A DNA stretch of 64,000 nt from UBA11612 sp963976395 (GTDB lineage: Bacteria > Pseudomonadota > Alphaproteobacteria > Rhodospirillales > Rhodospirillaceae). The notes under the pieces were generated by a model, which was not told where the DNA came from, searched no databases, and saw only the letters and a program-made list of their open reading frames with translations. Numbering within the stretch: the first letter of the stretch is position 1; the number at the start of each line of letters is the position of its first letter. Of this stretch, positions 15,430 to 24,385 are shown piece after piece. Where the stretch lies: assembly GCA_963976395.1 (NCBI GenBank), contig CAXBLG010000003.1:1-64000 (forward strand), given 5' to 3'. The translations under genes and the position numbers were made by a program.

Positions 15430-15579
15430 ATGTCTTTTATTGCTGAGTTTTGGCGCTTTCTCAAAGTCAGAAAAAAATTCTGGCTGCTCCCCATGCTGCT
15501 GATGCTGGTGTTATTCGGCGGCTTGATTGTGCTCGCTCAGGGCTCGGCGATCGCGCCTTTTGTCTACACCCTGTTTTAG
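15430..15579 (+). CDS. DUF5989 small membrane protein
   Basis: This 49-aa protein (starting MSFIAEFWRFLKVRKKFWLL) has a basic amphipathic start (RVRKKFW-type), then one long hydrophobic segment (PMLLMLVLFGGLIVLAQGSA) and an APFVYTLF end. This is the DUF5989 pattern. These proteins almost always lie between an SxtJ-like gene and a NodU/CmcH-type carbamoyltransferase, as here (8 bp before, 15 bp after). It is likely part of a membrane assembly with them. Confidence 0.88.
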   Translation: MSFIAEFWRFLKVRKKFWLLPMLLMLVLFGGLIVLAQGSAIAPFVYTLF

Positions 15580-15594
15580 GGAAGCCAGGCGGCT

Positions 15595-17424
15595 TTGAAA
15601 ATTCTTGGTCTTTCTGCGCTGTATCACGATAGCGCCGCCGCGCTTATTGAAGACGGGTGTATTATTGCGGCTGCTCAGGAAGAGCGCTTCACCCGCAAGA
15701 AACATGATGCGCGCATGCCGCACCAAGCCATCAAGTCTTGCCTTGAGATCGGTGGAATAACTTTAAACGATGTTGACCTCGTTGCCTTCTACGAAAAGCC
15801 CTTCGTCAAATTCGAACGCCTGCTAGAGACCTACGCGGCCATGGCACCGGCAGGCTTTACATCCTTCCGCCAAGCCGTCCCTCTTTGGATCAAAGAGAAG
15901 TTGTTCCAAAAAGATATGCTGATCCGCGAACTCAAAAGCATAGCGCCGGATGCAGACTGGGCTGAAAAGCTGGTGTTTTCCGAGCATCACCTGAGTCACG
16001 CAGCCTCGGCTTTTTTCCCATCTCCCTTTGAGAGCGCCGCAGTTCTTACCATGGACGGCGTCGGCGAGTGGACCACAACATCACTAGCGATAGGTTCCGG
16101 GGCCAAGCTCGAAATCCAAAAAGAGATTCATTTTCCTCACTCACTAGGTCTTTTGTATTCGGCCTTCACTTACTACACCGGCTTTAAGGTGAACTCGGGT
16201 GAGTACAAAGTAATGGGGCTTGCGCCGTATGGTTCGCCCCGGTTTACGCAGAAAATATTCGACCATTTAATGGATTTAAAGGCCGACGGAACCTTCCGCC
16301 TCGACCAACGCTACTTCAATTACTGTACCGGCCTGACCATGACCAATGCCCGGTTCGACAAGTTGTTCGGCGCACCGCCGCGCAAACCGAACGAGCCTCT
16401 GACGCAATTTCATATGGATTTGGCTGCATCGGTACAGGCCGCCGTGGAAGAAGCGGTGTTAAGGCTGGCCAGAAGCGTAAGGACGGAGACCGGCGCGAAA
16501 AATCTGTGCCTGGCCGGCGGCGTGGCCCTCAACTGCGTCGCCAACGGCAAGATTTTGAAGGAAGGTATTTTCGAAAACATTTGGGTCCAACCCGCCGCAG
16601 GCGATGCAGGCGGCGCGCTAGGGGCAGCTTTATCTGCGTATCACCTTCAATGCGATGGTCCGAGAGTCATGCCGAAGTCGGGCGATGCCATGGCGGGATC
16701 GTTTCTAGGACCGGCCTATGACCAAGACGATATCGAACAGCGACTGAAAGCTGCCGGAGCGATCTTCACCGTTCATGACGAGGCCGAACTGATTGCCGAA
16801 ACCGCAGCATCCCTTGCCGACAACCAGGCCGCTGGTTGGTTTCAGGGACGTATGGAATTCGGACCACGAGCCCTCGGTGCGCGTTCAATCATCGCCAACC
16901 CGGCCTCGCCCGAAATGCAGCGCACATTGAATTTGAAAGTCAAATACCGCGAAAGTTTTCGCCCCTTTGCGCCGGCAGTTCTGCGCGAAGACGTATCTGA
17001 TTGGTTCGACATGAACTGCGACAGCCCTTATATGCTGTTTGTCGCCGGCGTTCGTGACACCAAGCGCTTAGCTGTGGACGACACGGCTAAATTCGGTATC
17101 GACAAACTCAACGTCGCGCGTTCGCAGATTCCGGCGGTGACCCATGTAGACTACTCGGCGCGGGTGCAAACGTTGACAGCGGATGTGAACCCAAGATTTC
17201 ACGCGCTTCTTTCTCGGTTTAAGTCTCTGACCGGAATTCCAGTGCTGGTGAACACCAGCTTCAATGTGCGCGGCGAGCCCATTGTATGCACCCCTGAAGA
17301 TGCGTTCCGGTGTTTTATGGCGACAGAGCTTGATCTTCTGGTGATTGGAAACTGCATCTTGAAGAAATCCGCACAAGATCCGGCGCTGAAGTTGGACTAC
17401 ACAAACACCTTCGATCTGGATTGA
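15595..17424 (+). CDS. NodU/CmcH-family O-carbamoyltransferase
   Basis: This 609-aa carbamoyltransferase uses carbamoyl phosphate and ATP to carbamoylate a hydroxyl group, usually on a sugar or natural product, via a carbamoyl-adenylate. The apparent start is TTG at 15595. The N-terminal Kae1-like domain (residues 1-360) shows LGLSALYHDSAAALIEDG, SEHHLSHAASAFFPSPFESA, TMDGVGEW and LCLAGGVALNCVANGKI. The C-terminal domain (380-600) shows GWFQGRMEFGPRALGARSII and LVNTSFNVRGEPIV. The acceptor is unknown. It is third in an SxtJ/DUF5989/carbamoyltransferase cassette found in many bacteria without toxin genes; a surface-glycan acceptor is plausible. Confidence 0.92.
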   Translation: MKILGLSALYHDSAAALIEDGCIIAAAQEERFTRKKHDARMPHQAIKSCLEIGGITLNDVDLVAFYEKPFVKFERLLETYAAMAPAGFTSFRQAVPLWIKEKLFQKDMLIRELKSIAPDADWAEKLVFSEHHLSHAASAFFPSPFESAAVLTMDGVGEWTTTSLAIGSGAKLEIQKEIHFPHSLGLLYSAFTYYTGFKVNSGEYKVMGLAPYGSPRFTQKIFDHLMDLKADGTFRLDQRYFNYCTGLTMTNARFDKLFGAPPRKPNEPLTQFHMDLAASVQAAVEEAVLRLARSVRTETGAKNLCLAGGVALNCVANGKILKEGIFENIWVQPAAGDAGGALGAALSAYHLQCDGPRVMPKSGDAMAGSFLGPAYDQDDIEQRLKAAGAIFTVHDEAELIAETAASLADNQAAGWFQGRMEFGPRALGARSIIANPASPEMQRTLNLKVKYRESFRPFAPAVLREDVSDWFDMNCDSPYMLFVAGVRDTKRLAVDDTAKFGIDKLNVARSQIPAVTHVDYSARVQTLTADVNPRFHALLSRFKSLTGIPVLVNTSFNVRGEPIVCTPEDAFRCFMATELDLLVIGNCILKKSAQDPALKLDYTNTFDLD

Positions 17425-17449
17425 CGGAACAAAAACAGCCCGAGAACGA

Positions 17450-18364
17450 TCAGGGAGCCTTGGCCGCGAGGGATGAAGACGATGGGTGCCCGGACCGCTG
17501 AACGGCATAAATGCCCTGATCGGGCACGATTGAATGGAAATTGCCCGATACACCGCTGGCAGCGTCGTCGAGACCCAGATACAAAACGCCGTCGTCCGCC
17601 AAGACCCGCGATATCTTTTGCAAAACATCGAGTTTTGTCTTGAGGTCGAAATAGACCAGGACGTTGCGACAGAGCACTACATCGAACCGTCCTAGGGGAT
17701 AAAGGTCTTCCAGCAAATTCCAGGTCTTGAATTGGACCATGCCTTGAACACCGGGATTGATCTTCCAGTGTTCACTATCCTTAGTGAAATAGGTCAACAG
17801 TTTGCGAACCGGAAGACCTTTCTGAACGTCGAACTGGCTATAATTGCCGCTGACCGCATCAGCTACTGCCGCCGAAGAAATATCGATTCCGACGATCTCC
17901 GCCTTCCATCCCGAAAGCGACGCGGCTGCGTCCCGCAGAGACATCGCGATGGAGTAAGCCTCCTGACCGGACGAACATCCGGCGCATAAAATTCTGATAT
18001 TTTTCTTCGCGCTACGCGCACGAATAATATTGGGCAGCACCACCGACTGAAAATGCACGAAGGGCGTCCAGTCTCGAAAAAACCCAGTATCTTTCGAGAT
18101 CATGGCGTCAACAACCGCAGTGCGCAGAGCCGCGGCGCCGTTTTTCACCGCTTCCGCCAAGTCCGTAACCGACTTGAACCCGAACTCGCGCACAACCGGA
18201 GCCAAGCGGTTTTCAACCAAGTAGCCTTTGTCCCGGGTAAGCACCAAACCTGATTGTTCGCGTAATAACCGGGCGATGAATTCAAAATTTTCAGGCGACA
18301 TGCGAGCGCCAAGATAAACTACAGAACTCGTAGCAGGTCGCATGCTGCTTAAGGTGTTGTGCAT
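17450..18364 (-). CDS. cheR: CheR-type protein-glutamate O-methyltransferase
   Basis: CheR methylates glutamates of chemoreceptors using SAM. The protein has the N-terminal helical CheR domain (FEFIARLLREQSGLVLTRDK, then YLVENRLAPVVREF). The SAM domain shows IRILCAGCSSGQEAYSIAMSL, EIVGIDISSAAV, FDVVLCRNVLVYFD and VLADDGVLYLGLDD. The usual NETxFFR element reads SKDTGFFRD here. It starts 9 bp after the cheY-like gene; a second possible start at 18301 (MSPENFEF) matches the family N-terminus better and would give 283 aa. It lies in an operon with chpT and cheY and not in a complete chemotaxis cluster, so its targets are uncertain. Confidence 0.88.
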   Translation of the reverse strand: MHNTLSSMRPATSSVVYLGARMSPENFEFIARLLREQSGLVLTRDKGYLVENRLAPVVREFGFKSVTDLAEAVKNGAAALRTAVVDAMISKDTGFFRDWTPFVHFQSVVLPNIIRARSAKKNIRILCAGCSSGQEAYSIAMSLRDAAASLSGWKAEIVGIDISSAAVADAVSGNYSQFDVQKGLPVRKLLTYFTKDSEHWKINPGVQGMVQFKTWNLLEDLYPLGRFDVVLCRNVLVYFDLKTKLDVLQKISRVLADDGVLYLGLDDAASGVSGNFHSIVPDQGIYAVQRSGHPSSSSLAAKAP

Positions 18365-18373
18365 TGACCATGA

Positions 18374-18739
18374 TCAGAGAATTCCAAGCAGCAAAAACTT
18401 GGAGCGCACAATCTCACTATCAAAGGGCTTCATGATGTACTCGTCCACCCCCGCCTCGAGTGCTTCGTTAATGCTTTTGGGGTCGCCGCCGATATCGCAA
18501 AAAATAGTCACCACTCGGCGGCCAGCATCCATCTTGCGTAATTCACGCACGAAGGTAAGCCCGTCCATGACGGGCATATCCCGATCTACGATAGCCACGT
18601 CGGGCATGCGAATCGTGGAGGCTTTAAGTGCCTTCTCGCCATTGTCCGCCTCTTCCGCCTCAAAGCCGAGGCCCTCGACAATCCTGGATGCAACCCGGCG
18701 GATCACTCGAGAGTCATCGACAATCAGGCAGCGCTTCAT
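18374..18739 (-). CDS. Single-domain response regulator (CheY-like)
   Basis: The 121-aa receiver domain has no output domain. Acidic pocket DD at 8-9, phospho-acceptor Asp52 in VAIVDRDMPVMDG, and Lys104 in YIMKPFD are all present. The usual Thr/Ser switch position reads FCDIGGD. It overlaps chpT by 4 bp and precedes cheR. Besides CheY it could act as a diguanylate-cyclase-free output of the ChpT phosphorelay, since single-domain regulators such as DivK and CpdR work with ChpT/CtrA circuits. From sequence I cannot choose between these. Confidence 0.85.
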   Translation of the reverse strand: MKRCLIVDDSRVIRRVASRIVEGLGFEAEEADNGEKALKASTIRMPDVAIVDRDMPVMDGLTFVRELRKMDAGRRVVTIFCDIGGDPKSINEALEAGVDEYIMKPFDSEIVRSKFLLLGIL

Positions 18740-19401
18740 GACATCGGTTCCGCGAACACGGCCATGATGTTCACACCCTGCGGCCCCGCAGTGTACGCAA
18801 TGGTACCGCCCAATGACCGTACGAGCCGACCTGTGACATAAGCTTGAACGGTCTTCGCCGACACCGACAGTTCATTTTCACCCGTAATGGCGCTTGTCAT
18901 GTCTTCTCGCAAGGTGGGCGCGCGATCTGGACTACCGGTGACATCAACCGAGATAGTTAACGAAGATCCTGCGGCGTTCACTGCCAGTGACAAAGTCCGA
19001 CAGCCAGGCTGGCTTTCCAGAGCAAAAAGACAAAGATTGAGCAATATCTGATTCAACGCCGCGCCAAGCGTATTTTCTGCGACCGATAACGCCGCAGGCG
19101 CGGGCCAGCTGACCTCCACCTTCCCGCCCATACCGGCCATTGCGCCGAGATACCCGTTGAGCAACTCTTCGACATCGTCTGCAGAACCATTGGCAACGCC
19201 CAGAGCCGCGCGCAAGAATCTCAGCTTGCGTGACGCCGCCGTCGAACTGTCGCCGATCAGGGCCAAGGTCTCCTCATCGACTTGCGAGGGATCATCGCCA
19301 ATAAGTTCCACGCCGGCGGAAACCGCCCCGACGGGTCCTGCCAAGTCATGGCAAAGACGCGTACATAAAAGTCGCGCCAATTCCAGGTCTGCTATAGTCA
19401 T
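18736..19401 (-). CDS. chpT: Histidine phosphotransferase ChpT
   Basis: ChpT is the dimeric, kinase-like phosphotransferase that relays phosphate from CckA to CtrA and CpdR. The 221-aa protein begins with the diagnostic LLCTRLCHDLAGPVGAVSAGVELI; the phospho-accepting residue would be His18. A degenerate HATPase-like domain that no longer binds ATP follows (LNQILLNLCLFALE, then LSVSAKTVQAYVTGRLVRSLGG). Its stop overlaps the cheY-like start by 4 bp. The gene lies about 4 kb from ctrA, so two members of the CckA-ChpT-CtrA relay are in this window; cckA itself is not seen. Confidence 0.92.
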   Translation of the reverse strand: MTIADLELARLLCTRLCHDLAGPVGAVSAGVELIGDDPSQVDEETLALIGDSSTAASRKLRFLRAALGVANGSADDVEELLNGYLGAMAGMGGKVEVSWPAPAALSVAENTLGAALNQILLNLCLFALESQPGCRTLSLAVNAAGSSLTISVDVTGSPDRAPTLREDMTSAITGENELSVSAKTVQAYVTGRLVRSLGGTIAYTAGPQGVNIMAVFAEPMS

Positions 19402-19533
19402 ATCTCCTACCCTGACTTAACTCAGGTTCCCAAACAGGTGTAGCGCGCAATCTTAACAGGGCGAACGGCGCCCGCCAAACCCGTTAATGAAGGAAAAGCG
19501 TGGCCTTACAGTACGATAACGAGAAACTACCCC

Positions 19534-19728
19534 ATGGGCTTTGATCTCGTACCGGGTGCCTTAGTGCGCAATCCCGCTGCACCCGACTGGGGGTTAGGAC
19601 AGGTTCAGTCCGCGGTCGGCAACCGGGTAACCGTTAACTTTGAGAATATGGGAAAGATGACCCTCAATGTCGCGGTTATCTCGCTGGAGATTGTAGATGA
19701 ACCGCCGGATATCGAGGCTGACGCCTAA
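19534..19728 (+). CDS. DUF3553 protein
   Basis: The 64-aa protein has FDLVPGALVRNPAAPDWGLG, then GQVQSAVGNRVTVNFENMGK. These form a small beta-barrel pattern typical of DUF3553 (as in the C-terminal region of some UvrD-like helicases) in which WGxGQV and VNFEHxGK are conserved. It is acidic at the C-terminus (EPPDIEADA). It is transcribed away from chpT and toward moaA. Function unknown; nucleic-acid interaction is possible. Confidence 0.8.
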   Translation: MGFDLVPGALVRNPAAPDWGLGQVQSAVGNRVTVNFENMGKMTLNVAVISLEIVDEPPDIEADA

Positions 19729-19832
19729 TAACTCATGGGTAACGATCTGCGGCGCTTATTTTTTGGCTTAGGCGCGATCATCAGATACCATTCAGATGCC
19801 ATCGCGAACTCTGTCCACAGACTGGTTTTTAT

Positions 19833-20822
19833 ATGATCGATCCCTTCGGCCGCGCCATCACTTACTTACGGGTTTCCGTGACAGACCGCTGCGATTTGCG
19901 GTGCGTATACTGCATGGCCGAAGACATGACGTTTCTACCCAAAGCAGATTTGCTGTCGCTTGAAGAGTTGGAGCGGGTTTGTAGTGCTTTTGTAGATCTC
20001 GGTGTACGCAAATTGCGGATCACCGGCGGAGAACCACTGGTCCGTAAAAATGTCCTCAGCCTTTTCGAAAACCTGGGACGCCACCTTAAAACCGGAGCGC
20101 TGGACGAACTCACTCTGACGACAAACGGCAACCGCTTGGCAGAGTACGCCGATGCCCTGCGGGCCGCCGGCGTCCGGCGCGTCAACGTCTCTCTCGACTC
20201 ATTAGACCCCGGCCGTTTCAAAGACATCACCCGCTGGGGTGATCACGCTAAGGTCTTGAACGGCATTCGCGCCGCCAAGGCTGCTGGCCTCAAAATTAAA
20301 ATCAACACGGTTGCTATGCGTGGCGTCAACGAAGACGAATTCAACGATCTCGTCGCTTGGTGTGGCGATGAAGGCTTCGACCTTGTCTTTATCGAGACGA
20401 TGCCCATGGGCGACATTGATGGTGACCGCACCGACCAATACCTGCCGCTCTCCCTTGTGCGGGCGAACCTCTCGCAACGCTGGACTTTGGACTCTATAGC
20501 CGACAACACCGGCGGACCGGCGCGATACACCCGCTGCGCGGAAACCGGCGGACGCGTGGGATTCATCACACCCATGACTCATAATTTCTGCGAATCCTGT
20601 AATAGGGTGCGCCTAACCTGCACGGGCACACTTTATATGTGCCTGGGGCAAGATGATGCTGCGGATTTGCGAACGCCGATGCGCGCCAGCGAAGGCAATG
20701 ATCTTCTTGGCCAAGCGATTCGTGAAGCCATTACCCGCAAACCCAAGGGGCACGACTTTATTATCGACCGGCGTCACAACAAGCCCGCGGTCGGCCGCCA
20801 CATGAGCGTAACCGGCGGCTAA
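19833..20822 (+). CDS. moaA: GTP 3',8-cyclase MoaA (molybdenum cofactor biosynthesis)
   Basis: MoaA is a radical SAM enzyme that, with MoaC, turns GTP into cyclic pyranopterin monophosphate, the first step of molybdenum cofactor synthesis. The 329-aa protein has the SAM-cluster motif Cys20-x3-Cys24-x2-Cys27 (CDLRCVYC) and RKLRITGGEPLVR. A second C-terminal cluster (FCESCNRVRLTCTGTLYMCL) binds GTP. It also has the required Gly-Gly C-terminus (MSVTGG). The length is standard. No other moa genes lie in the window. Confidence 0.97.
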   Translation: MIDPFGRAITYLRVSVTDRCDLRCVYCMAEDMTFLPKADLLSLEELERVCSAFVDLGVRKLRITGGEPLVRKNVLSLFENLGRHLKTGALDELTLTTNGNRLAEYADALRAAGVRRVNVSLDSLDPGRFKDITRWGDHAKVLNGIRAAKAAGLKIKINTVAMRGVNEDEFNDLVAWCGDEGFDLVFIETMPMGDIDGDRTDQYLPLSLVRANLSQRWTLDSIADNTGGPARYTRCAETGGRVGFITPMTHNFCESCNRVRLTCTGTLYMCLGQDDAADLRTPMRASEGNDLLGQAIREAITRKPKGHDFIIDRRHNKPAVGRHMSVTGG

Positions 20823-20933
20823 CAGCTAACCTTCTGTGGCGACATCTATCCCGCCAAGGCCGAGGTAGCCTGATGGGATGACTTGTGTATACTCGCGCGC
20901 CATCCGAACACTTTGTCACTTAAGAGAAATTCC

Positions 20934-21701
20934 ATGAGTTATTCACGTGTCGCATTCGTTGCCGATGATTCGCCGCAGGCCGAGGACGCTTTAAAATCTC
21001 TGACCAAAGCGTATGGGCAGAACGATGTGAAAAAGGCCGATGTCGTTGTTGCCCTGGGTGGCGACGGCTTCATGCTGGAAGCTCTTCACACACATATGGA
21101 TAAGAACGTTCCCATTTTCGGGATGCACCGGGGAACGATCGGCTTCCTGATGAATAAATATGACGAACAGGATTTGTTCGAACGCCTAAACCAGGCGGAG
21201 GAAATGGTTTTTCATCCATTGCGCATGACGGCCCTGACGAGCGATGGGATCAGTCACGATGCTCTTGCCATCAATGAAGTCTCCATGCTCCGGCAAACCC
21301 GACAAGCTGCGAAGATCAAAATTTTTATCGACGGCCGCGAACGCATGAGCGAACTGGTCTGTGACGGCGCACTGGTGTGCACGCCGGCAGGGTCTAGCGC
21401 TTACAATCTATCCGTTGACGGCCCGGTTCTGCCGATAGGCTCGGACATTCTTGCTCTGACGCCGATCAGCGCTTTTCGCCCGCGCCGGTGGCGAGGCGCC
21501 ATACTGCCTCATACCGCTATGGTTCGGTTTGTAATTCTGAATCCAGAAAAACGCCCAGTCAGCGCGGTTGCGGACCGCGAAGAGGTGCGCGACGTTGTAG
21601 AGGTAACTGTGCGGGAAGACCGGTCTATCGGCATGAAGATGCTCTTCGACCCAGAACACAATCTGGAAGAGCGCATCATCGCCGAACAGTTCCAGCCTTA
21701 G
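20934..21701 (+). CDS. nadK: NAD kinase
   Basis: NadK phosphorylates NAD to NADP. I chose the ATG at 20934 (MSYSRVAFVADDSPQAEDAL) with GAGA upstream; an earlier ATG at 20883 only adds 17 unrelated residues. The 255-aa protein carries the GGDG signature (VVVALGGDGFMLEALH), MHRGTIGFLMNKY, AINEVSMLR and CTPAGSSAYNLSVDGPVLP. All are typical of the short alphaproteobacterial NadK. It converges with the HAD phosphatase gene, 13 bp between stops. Confidence 0.95.
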   Translation: MSYSRVAFVADDSPQAEDALKSLTKAYGQNDVKKADVVVALGGDGFMLEALHTHMDKNVPIFGMHRGTIGFLMNKYDEQDLFERLNQAEEMVFHPLRMTALTSDGISHDALAINEVSMLRQTRQAAKIKIFIDGRERMSELVCDGALVCTPAGSSAYNLSVDGPVLPIGSDILALTPISAFRPRRWRGAILPHTAMVRFVILNPEKRPVSAVADREEVRDVVEVTVREDRSIGMKMLFDPEHNLEERIIAEQFQP

Positions 21702-21714
21702 TCGCGCCCAACCG

Positions 21715-22584
21715 TTACCAGAAAAATCCAGGAATGATAGCGGCCGGACTGTGTCCCTCGGCAACCGCCAATGCGGATGCCTTCTCGGGATCAGCCGCTC
21801 GACCGTATTCGGTGCCTAAGGCTTCCGCATGAATGCCGCCTGTGCACCATATGGACGGCATTCCTGCAGCGGCCGCGCCCTTCACGTCCGTTTCCAATGC
21901 GTCACCGACCACCACTATGCGCGTAAGGTCTGACACTCCAAGACGCTGCGCAGCTAAGCCGTAGATCGCCGGATCTGGCTTCCCGCGATAGGCAACCTTA
22001 CCACCCAATGCTTCGTACCTACGAGCAATTGCCCCCGCACACACCACCGGTACGCCGCCCCGGATAACAACCAAATCCGGGTTCGCGCATACCATCGGCA
22101 GATCTTCGGAGCGGGCCGCCGCCAAGACATCTTCATAGACGCCCACTGAATCATCAAGATCGACAGGGCCGGTGTTCACGACAAACTCAGCGTCGGCGAC
22201 CCTGCCGACAATCTCCACCCCCGTATCTTCAAAAATACTCCGGTCGCGCTCAGGCCCCAAATGATACGCCTTCATACCCAGGCCTGTAAAAAATGGGTCC
22301 GACCGCGCCATGAGTTCATCGCGTGTTGCTTCTCCTGATGAAAACACTTCGCCGTATAGGTCGCGCGAAAGACCCATTTTGGTCATAGCATCAACAAGCG
22401 CATACGCGCGTCGCGGTGCATTGGATAACAATAAGGTCTTTTTTCCTGCGGCCTTTATTTGTCGAAAGGTCTCCGCAGAGGGCGCGTACAATCGTTCACC
22501 GTCATGGACAAGCCCCCAAAGATCGAGGATGAACGCATCATAGAGGTCAGCGACTTCCGCAAGACCGGATATAGCCCGCAACAT
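21715..22584 (-). CDS. HAD-superfamily subfamily IIA phosphatase (TIGR01459 type)
   Basis: This 289-aa NagD-like HAD hydrolase is of the alphaproteobacterial TIGR01459 group. Motif I is LYDAFILDLWGLVHDG, where the first Asp is the nucleophile and the second acid position is altered to Leu-Trp as in this subfamily. Motif II is TLLLSNAPRR, the Lys is in YRGKPDPAIYGLA, and motif IV is VVVGDALETDVKGAAAAG. The substrate is unknown, probably a small phosphometabolite. It lies 12 bp downstream of pyrD in the same direction, so the two are likely cotranscribed. Confidence 0.88.
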   Translation of the reverse strand: MLRAISGLAEVADLYDAFILDLWGLVHDGERLYAPSAETFRQIKAAGKKTLLLSNAPRRAYALVDAMTKMGLSRDLYGEVFSSGEATRDELMARSDPFFTGLGMKAYHLGPERDRSIFEDTGVEIVGRVADAEFVVNTGPVDLDDSVGVYEDVLAAARSEDLPMVCANPDLVVIRGGVPVVCAGAIARRYEALGGKVAYRGKPDPAIYGLAAQRLGVSDLTRIVVVGDALETDVKGAAAAGMPSIWCTGGIHAEALGTEYGRAADPEKASALAVAEGHSPAAIIPGFFW

Positions 22585-22596
22585 TATAGCTCCTGT

Positions 22597-23679
22597 TTAG
22601 TTTGATGAGTTGGCCCGATGATCCGCGCCAACGGCATCGGCGATAGATGCATAGCCGTCTCGTTCCAACAACGCCGTTAAATCACGCTTAATCCTAGAGA
22701 GAATGGCCGGGCCTTCGAAAACCAGCGCCGTGTATAGCTGAACCAAAGAGGCCCCTGCGCGAATTTTAGCGTAAGCATCTGCTCCGCTGCCCACGCCGCC
22801 AACACCAACAAGCGGAATCGATCCGTTCGTCAGTTCGTACATCCGCCGCAATAATCGCGTGGAGGGTTCGAATAAAGGTGCACCGCTCAACCCCCCCGCC
22901 TCAACTTTCTCGGGTGCATTCAACGATTGTGGGCGGGCGAGTGTTGTATTGGACACGATGACGCCATCCAATTTTTCATCAAGAGCCACTTTTGCAATAT
23001 CGTTAACTTCAGAAGATTCAAGATCGGGCGATATCTTCAGGAGCAGCGGCGGTGGGTTTGTGGCAACAGCCATATCGCGTGCCGACCGGGCCGCGTGAAT
23101 AATTTCGAGTAGCGGCTCGATGCTTTGCAAGGCGCGAAGACCCGGTGTATTCGGTGAGGATACATTGATCACAAGAAAGTCCGCAGCCGGCGCGAGTTCA
23201 CCCGCCAGAGCGGAATAGTCTGCCGCGGCGTCTACCGACTCTTTATTTTTTCCAAGATTTACACCGACTAACCCAGCCGTTTTGTCTCGCGCCCGTAGGC
23301 GCGACGCCACCGCGTCGAGGCCGTCGTTATTGAAGCCCATGCGATTGATAACAGCCCGGTCCACGTTAAGTCGAAAGAGTCGTGGTTTTGGGTTGCCAGG
23401 TTGAGGCTTGGGGGTCACACCGCCAACTTCGACAAAGCCAAATCCCATCTCGAGGGCCGCCTCAAAGACCTCTGCGTTTTTATCAAACCCTGCAGCAAGC
23501 CCGATGGGGTTTGAGAAGACCCTGTCCCACACGACAGAGCGCAAAGTAGCGGGATCAGCGACCTGCGAGAAAACCCTCCGCACCACACCGTGCCGAAGCG
23601 CGGCTAGAGCAAAGCCGTGCGCTTTTTCGGTGTCCACCCGGCGCAATATCGGCCCAACGAGCCGGTAGATATCAGGCAT
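22597..23679 (-). CDS. pyrD: Dihydroorotate dehydrogenase (quinone), class 2
   Basis: PyrD oxidises dihydroorotate to orotate in pyrimidine synthesis, passing electrons to membrane quinone. The 360-aa protein has the N-terminal helical membrane-association segment of class 2 enzymes (MPDIYRLVGPILRRVDTEKAH). Then come NPIGLAAGFDKNAEVFEAAL, the FMN-barrel motifs FVEVGGVTPKPQPGNPKPR, VINRMGFNNDGLD, VNVSSPNTPGLRALQ (the Ser-containing catalytic loop) and VGVGGVGSGADAYAKI. The length is standard. A HAD phosphatase follows in the operon. Confidence 0.97.
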   Translation of the reverse strand: MPDIYRLVGPILRRVDTEKAHGFALAALRHGVVRRVFSQVADPATLRSVVWDRVFSNPIGLAAGFDKNAEVFEAALEMGFGFVEVGGVTPKPQPGNPKPRLFRLNVDRAVINRMGFNNDGLDAVASRLRARDKTAGLVGVNLGKNKESVDAAADYSALAGELAPAADFLVINVSSPNTPGLRALQSIEPLLEIIHAARSARDMAVATNPPPLLLKISPDLESSEVNDIAKVALDEKLDGVIVSNTTLARPQSLNAPEKVEAGGLSGAPLFEPSTRLLRRMYELTNGSIPLVGVGGVGSGADAYAKIRAGASLVQLYTALVFEGPAILSRIKRDLTALLERDGYASIADAVGADHRANSSN

Positions 23680-23942
23680 ATAACCGTCGCCCCCACAAAC
23701 ATCCTCGATATTGCTGGGATACCCTAGTTCTCATGGCGCACCCGCAATACTGCCGTACATGACACAGGCTCTTGACTTATACATTTAAAATCTGGGCGCG
23801 AATGACCATGACACCTGTCCGCCACATGGTGGCGAAACAGCCCATATCTGCCCATCTTTGATGCCAAATCTCTTCTTGTTGGTCCAGTGAGAGGGTATAT
23901 TGCCCGCTGGATAAACATTTAATTTCAATAGTTATAAGACAA

Positions 23943-24368
23943 GTGCGCAGCGATCCAAAGCTCTCCACCCGCGGTTTGGCCCGTCTCATCGAGCAGGTCG
24001 GAAAAGCCGCCTATAATTTAGGTTACACGCCGGGACTGAATCCGGCGCAGTGGGCCGCGTTACGCTATTTTGACGAAGCAACTCTGGAGAGGCGCACGGT
24101 TACGGGCTTCGCTCAATTCCAAGGCACAACAAAAGGCACTGCATCGCAAACAGTTGCCGCTTTGGTCCGTAAGGAATTCTTGCAGCGCGTCGGCGATAAA
24201 CAGGACCGACGCGTTCATAGACTGGTGCTGACGGATAAAGGGCAAGCCCTGCTCAAAAACGACCCGCTTCAGGATCTGAGTCACGCTTTAGAGATTCTAA
24301 ACCAAGAAGAGCGTTGGGCGCTGGCTGTCAGTATGGAAAAAGTACTGCGTCAGGTTATCAAACTTTAA
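23943..24368 (+). CDS. MarR-family transcriptional regulator
   Basis: The 141-aa winged-helix protein starts with GTG. A dimerisation helix (TRGLARLIEQVGKAAYNLGY) precedes a helix-turn-helix (FAQFQGTTKGTASQTVAALVRKEF) and wing (DKQDRRVHRLVLTDKGQALL) that match MarR. It lies alone between pyrD (divergent, 263 bp with no other gene) and the convergent response regulator. No obvious efflux or catabolic target is beside it. Confidence 0.85.
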   Translation: MRSDPKLSTRGLARLIEQVGKAAYNLGYTPGLNPAQWAALRYFDEATLERRTVTGFAQFQGTTKGTASQTVAALVRKEFLQRVGDKQDRRVHRLVLTDKGQALLKNDPLQDLSHALEILNQEERWALAVSMEKVLRQVIKL

Positions 24369-24385
24369 ACAGCGCGGCCGTTTGC

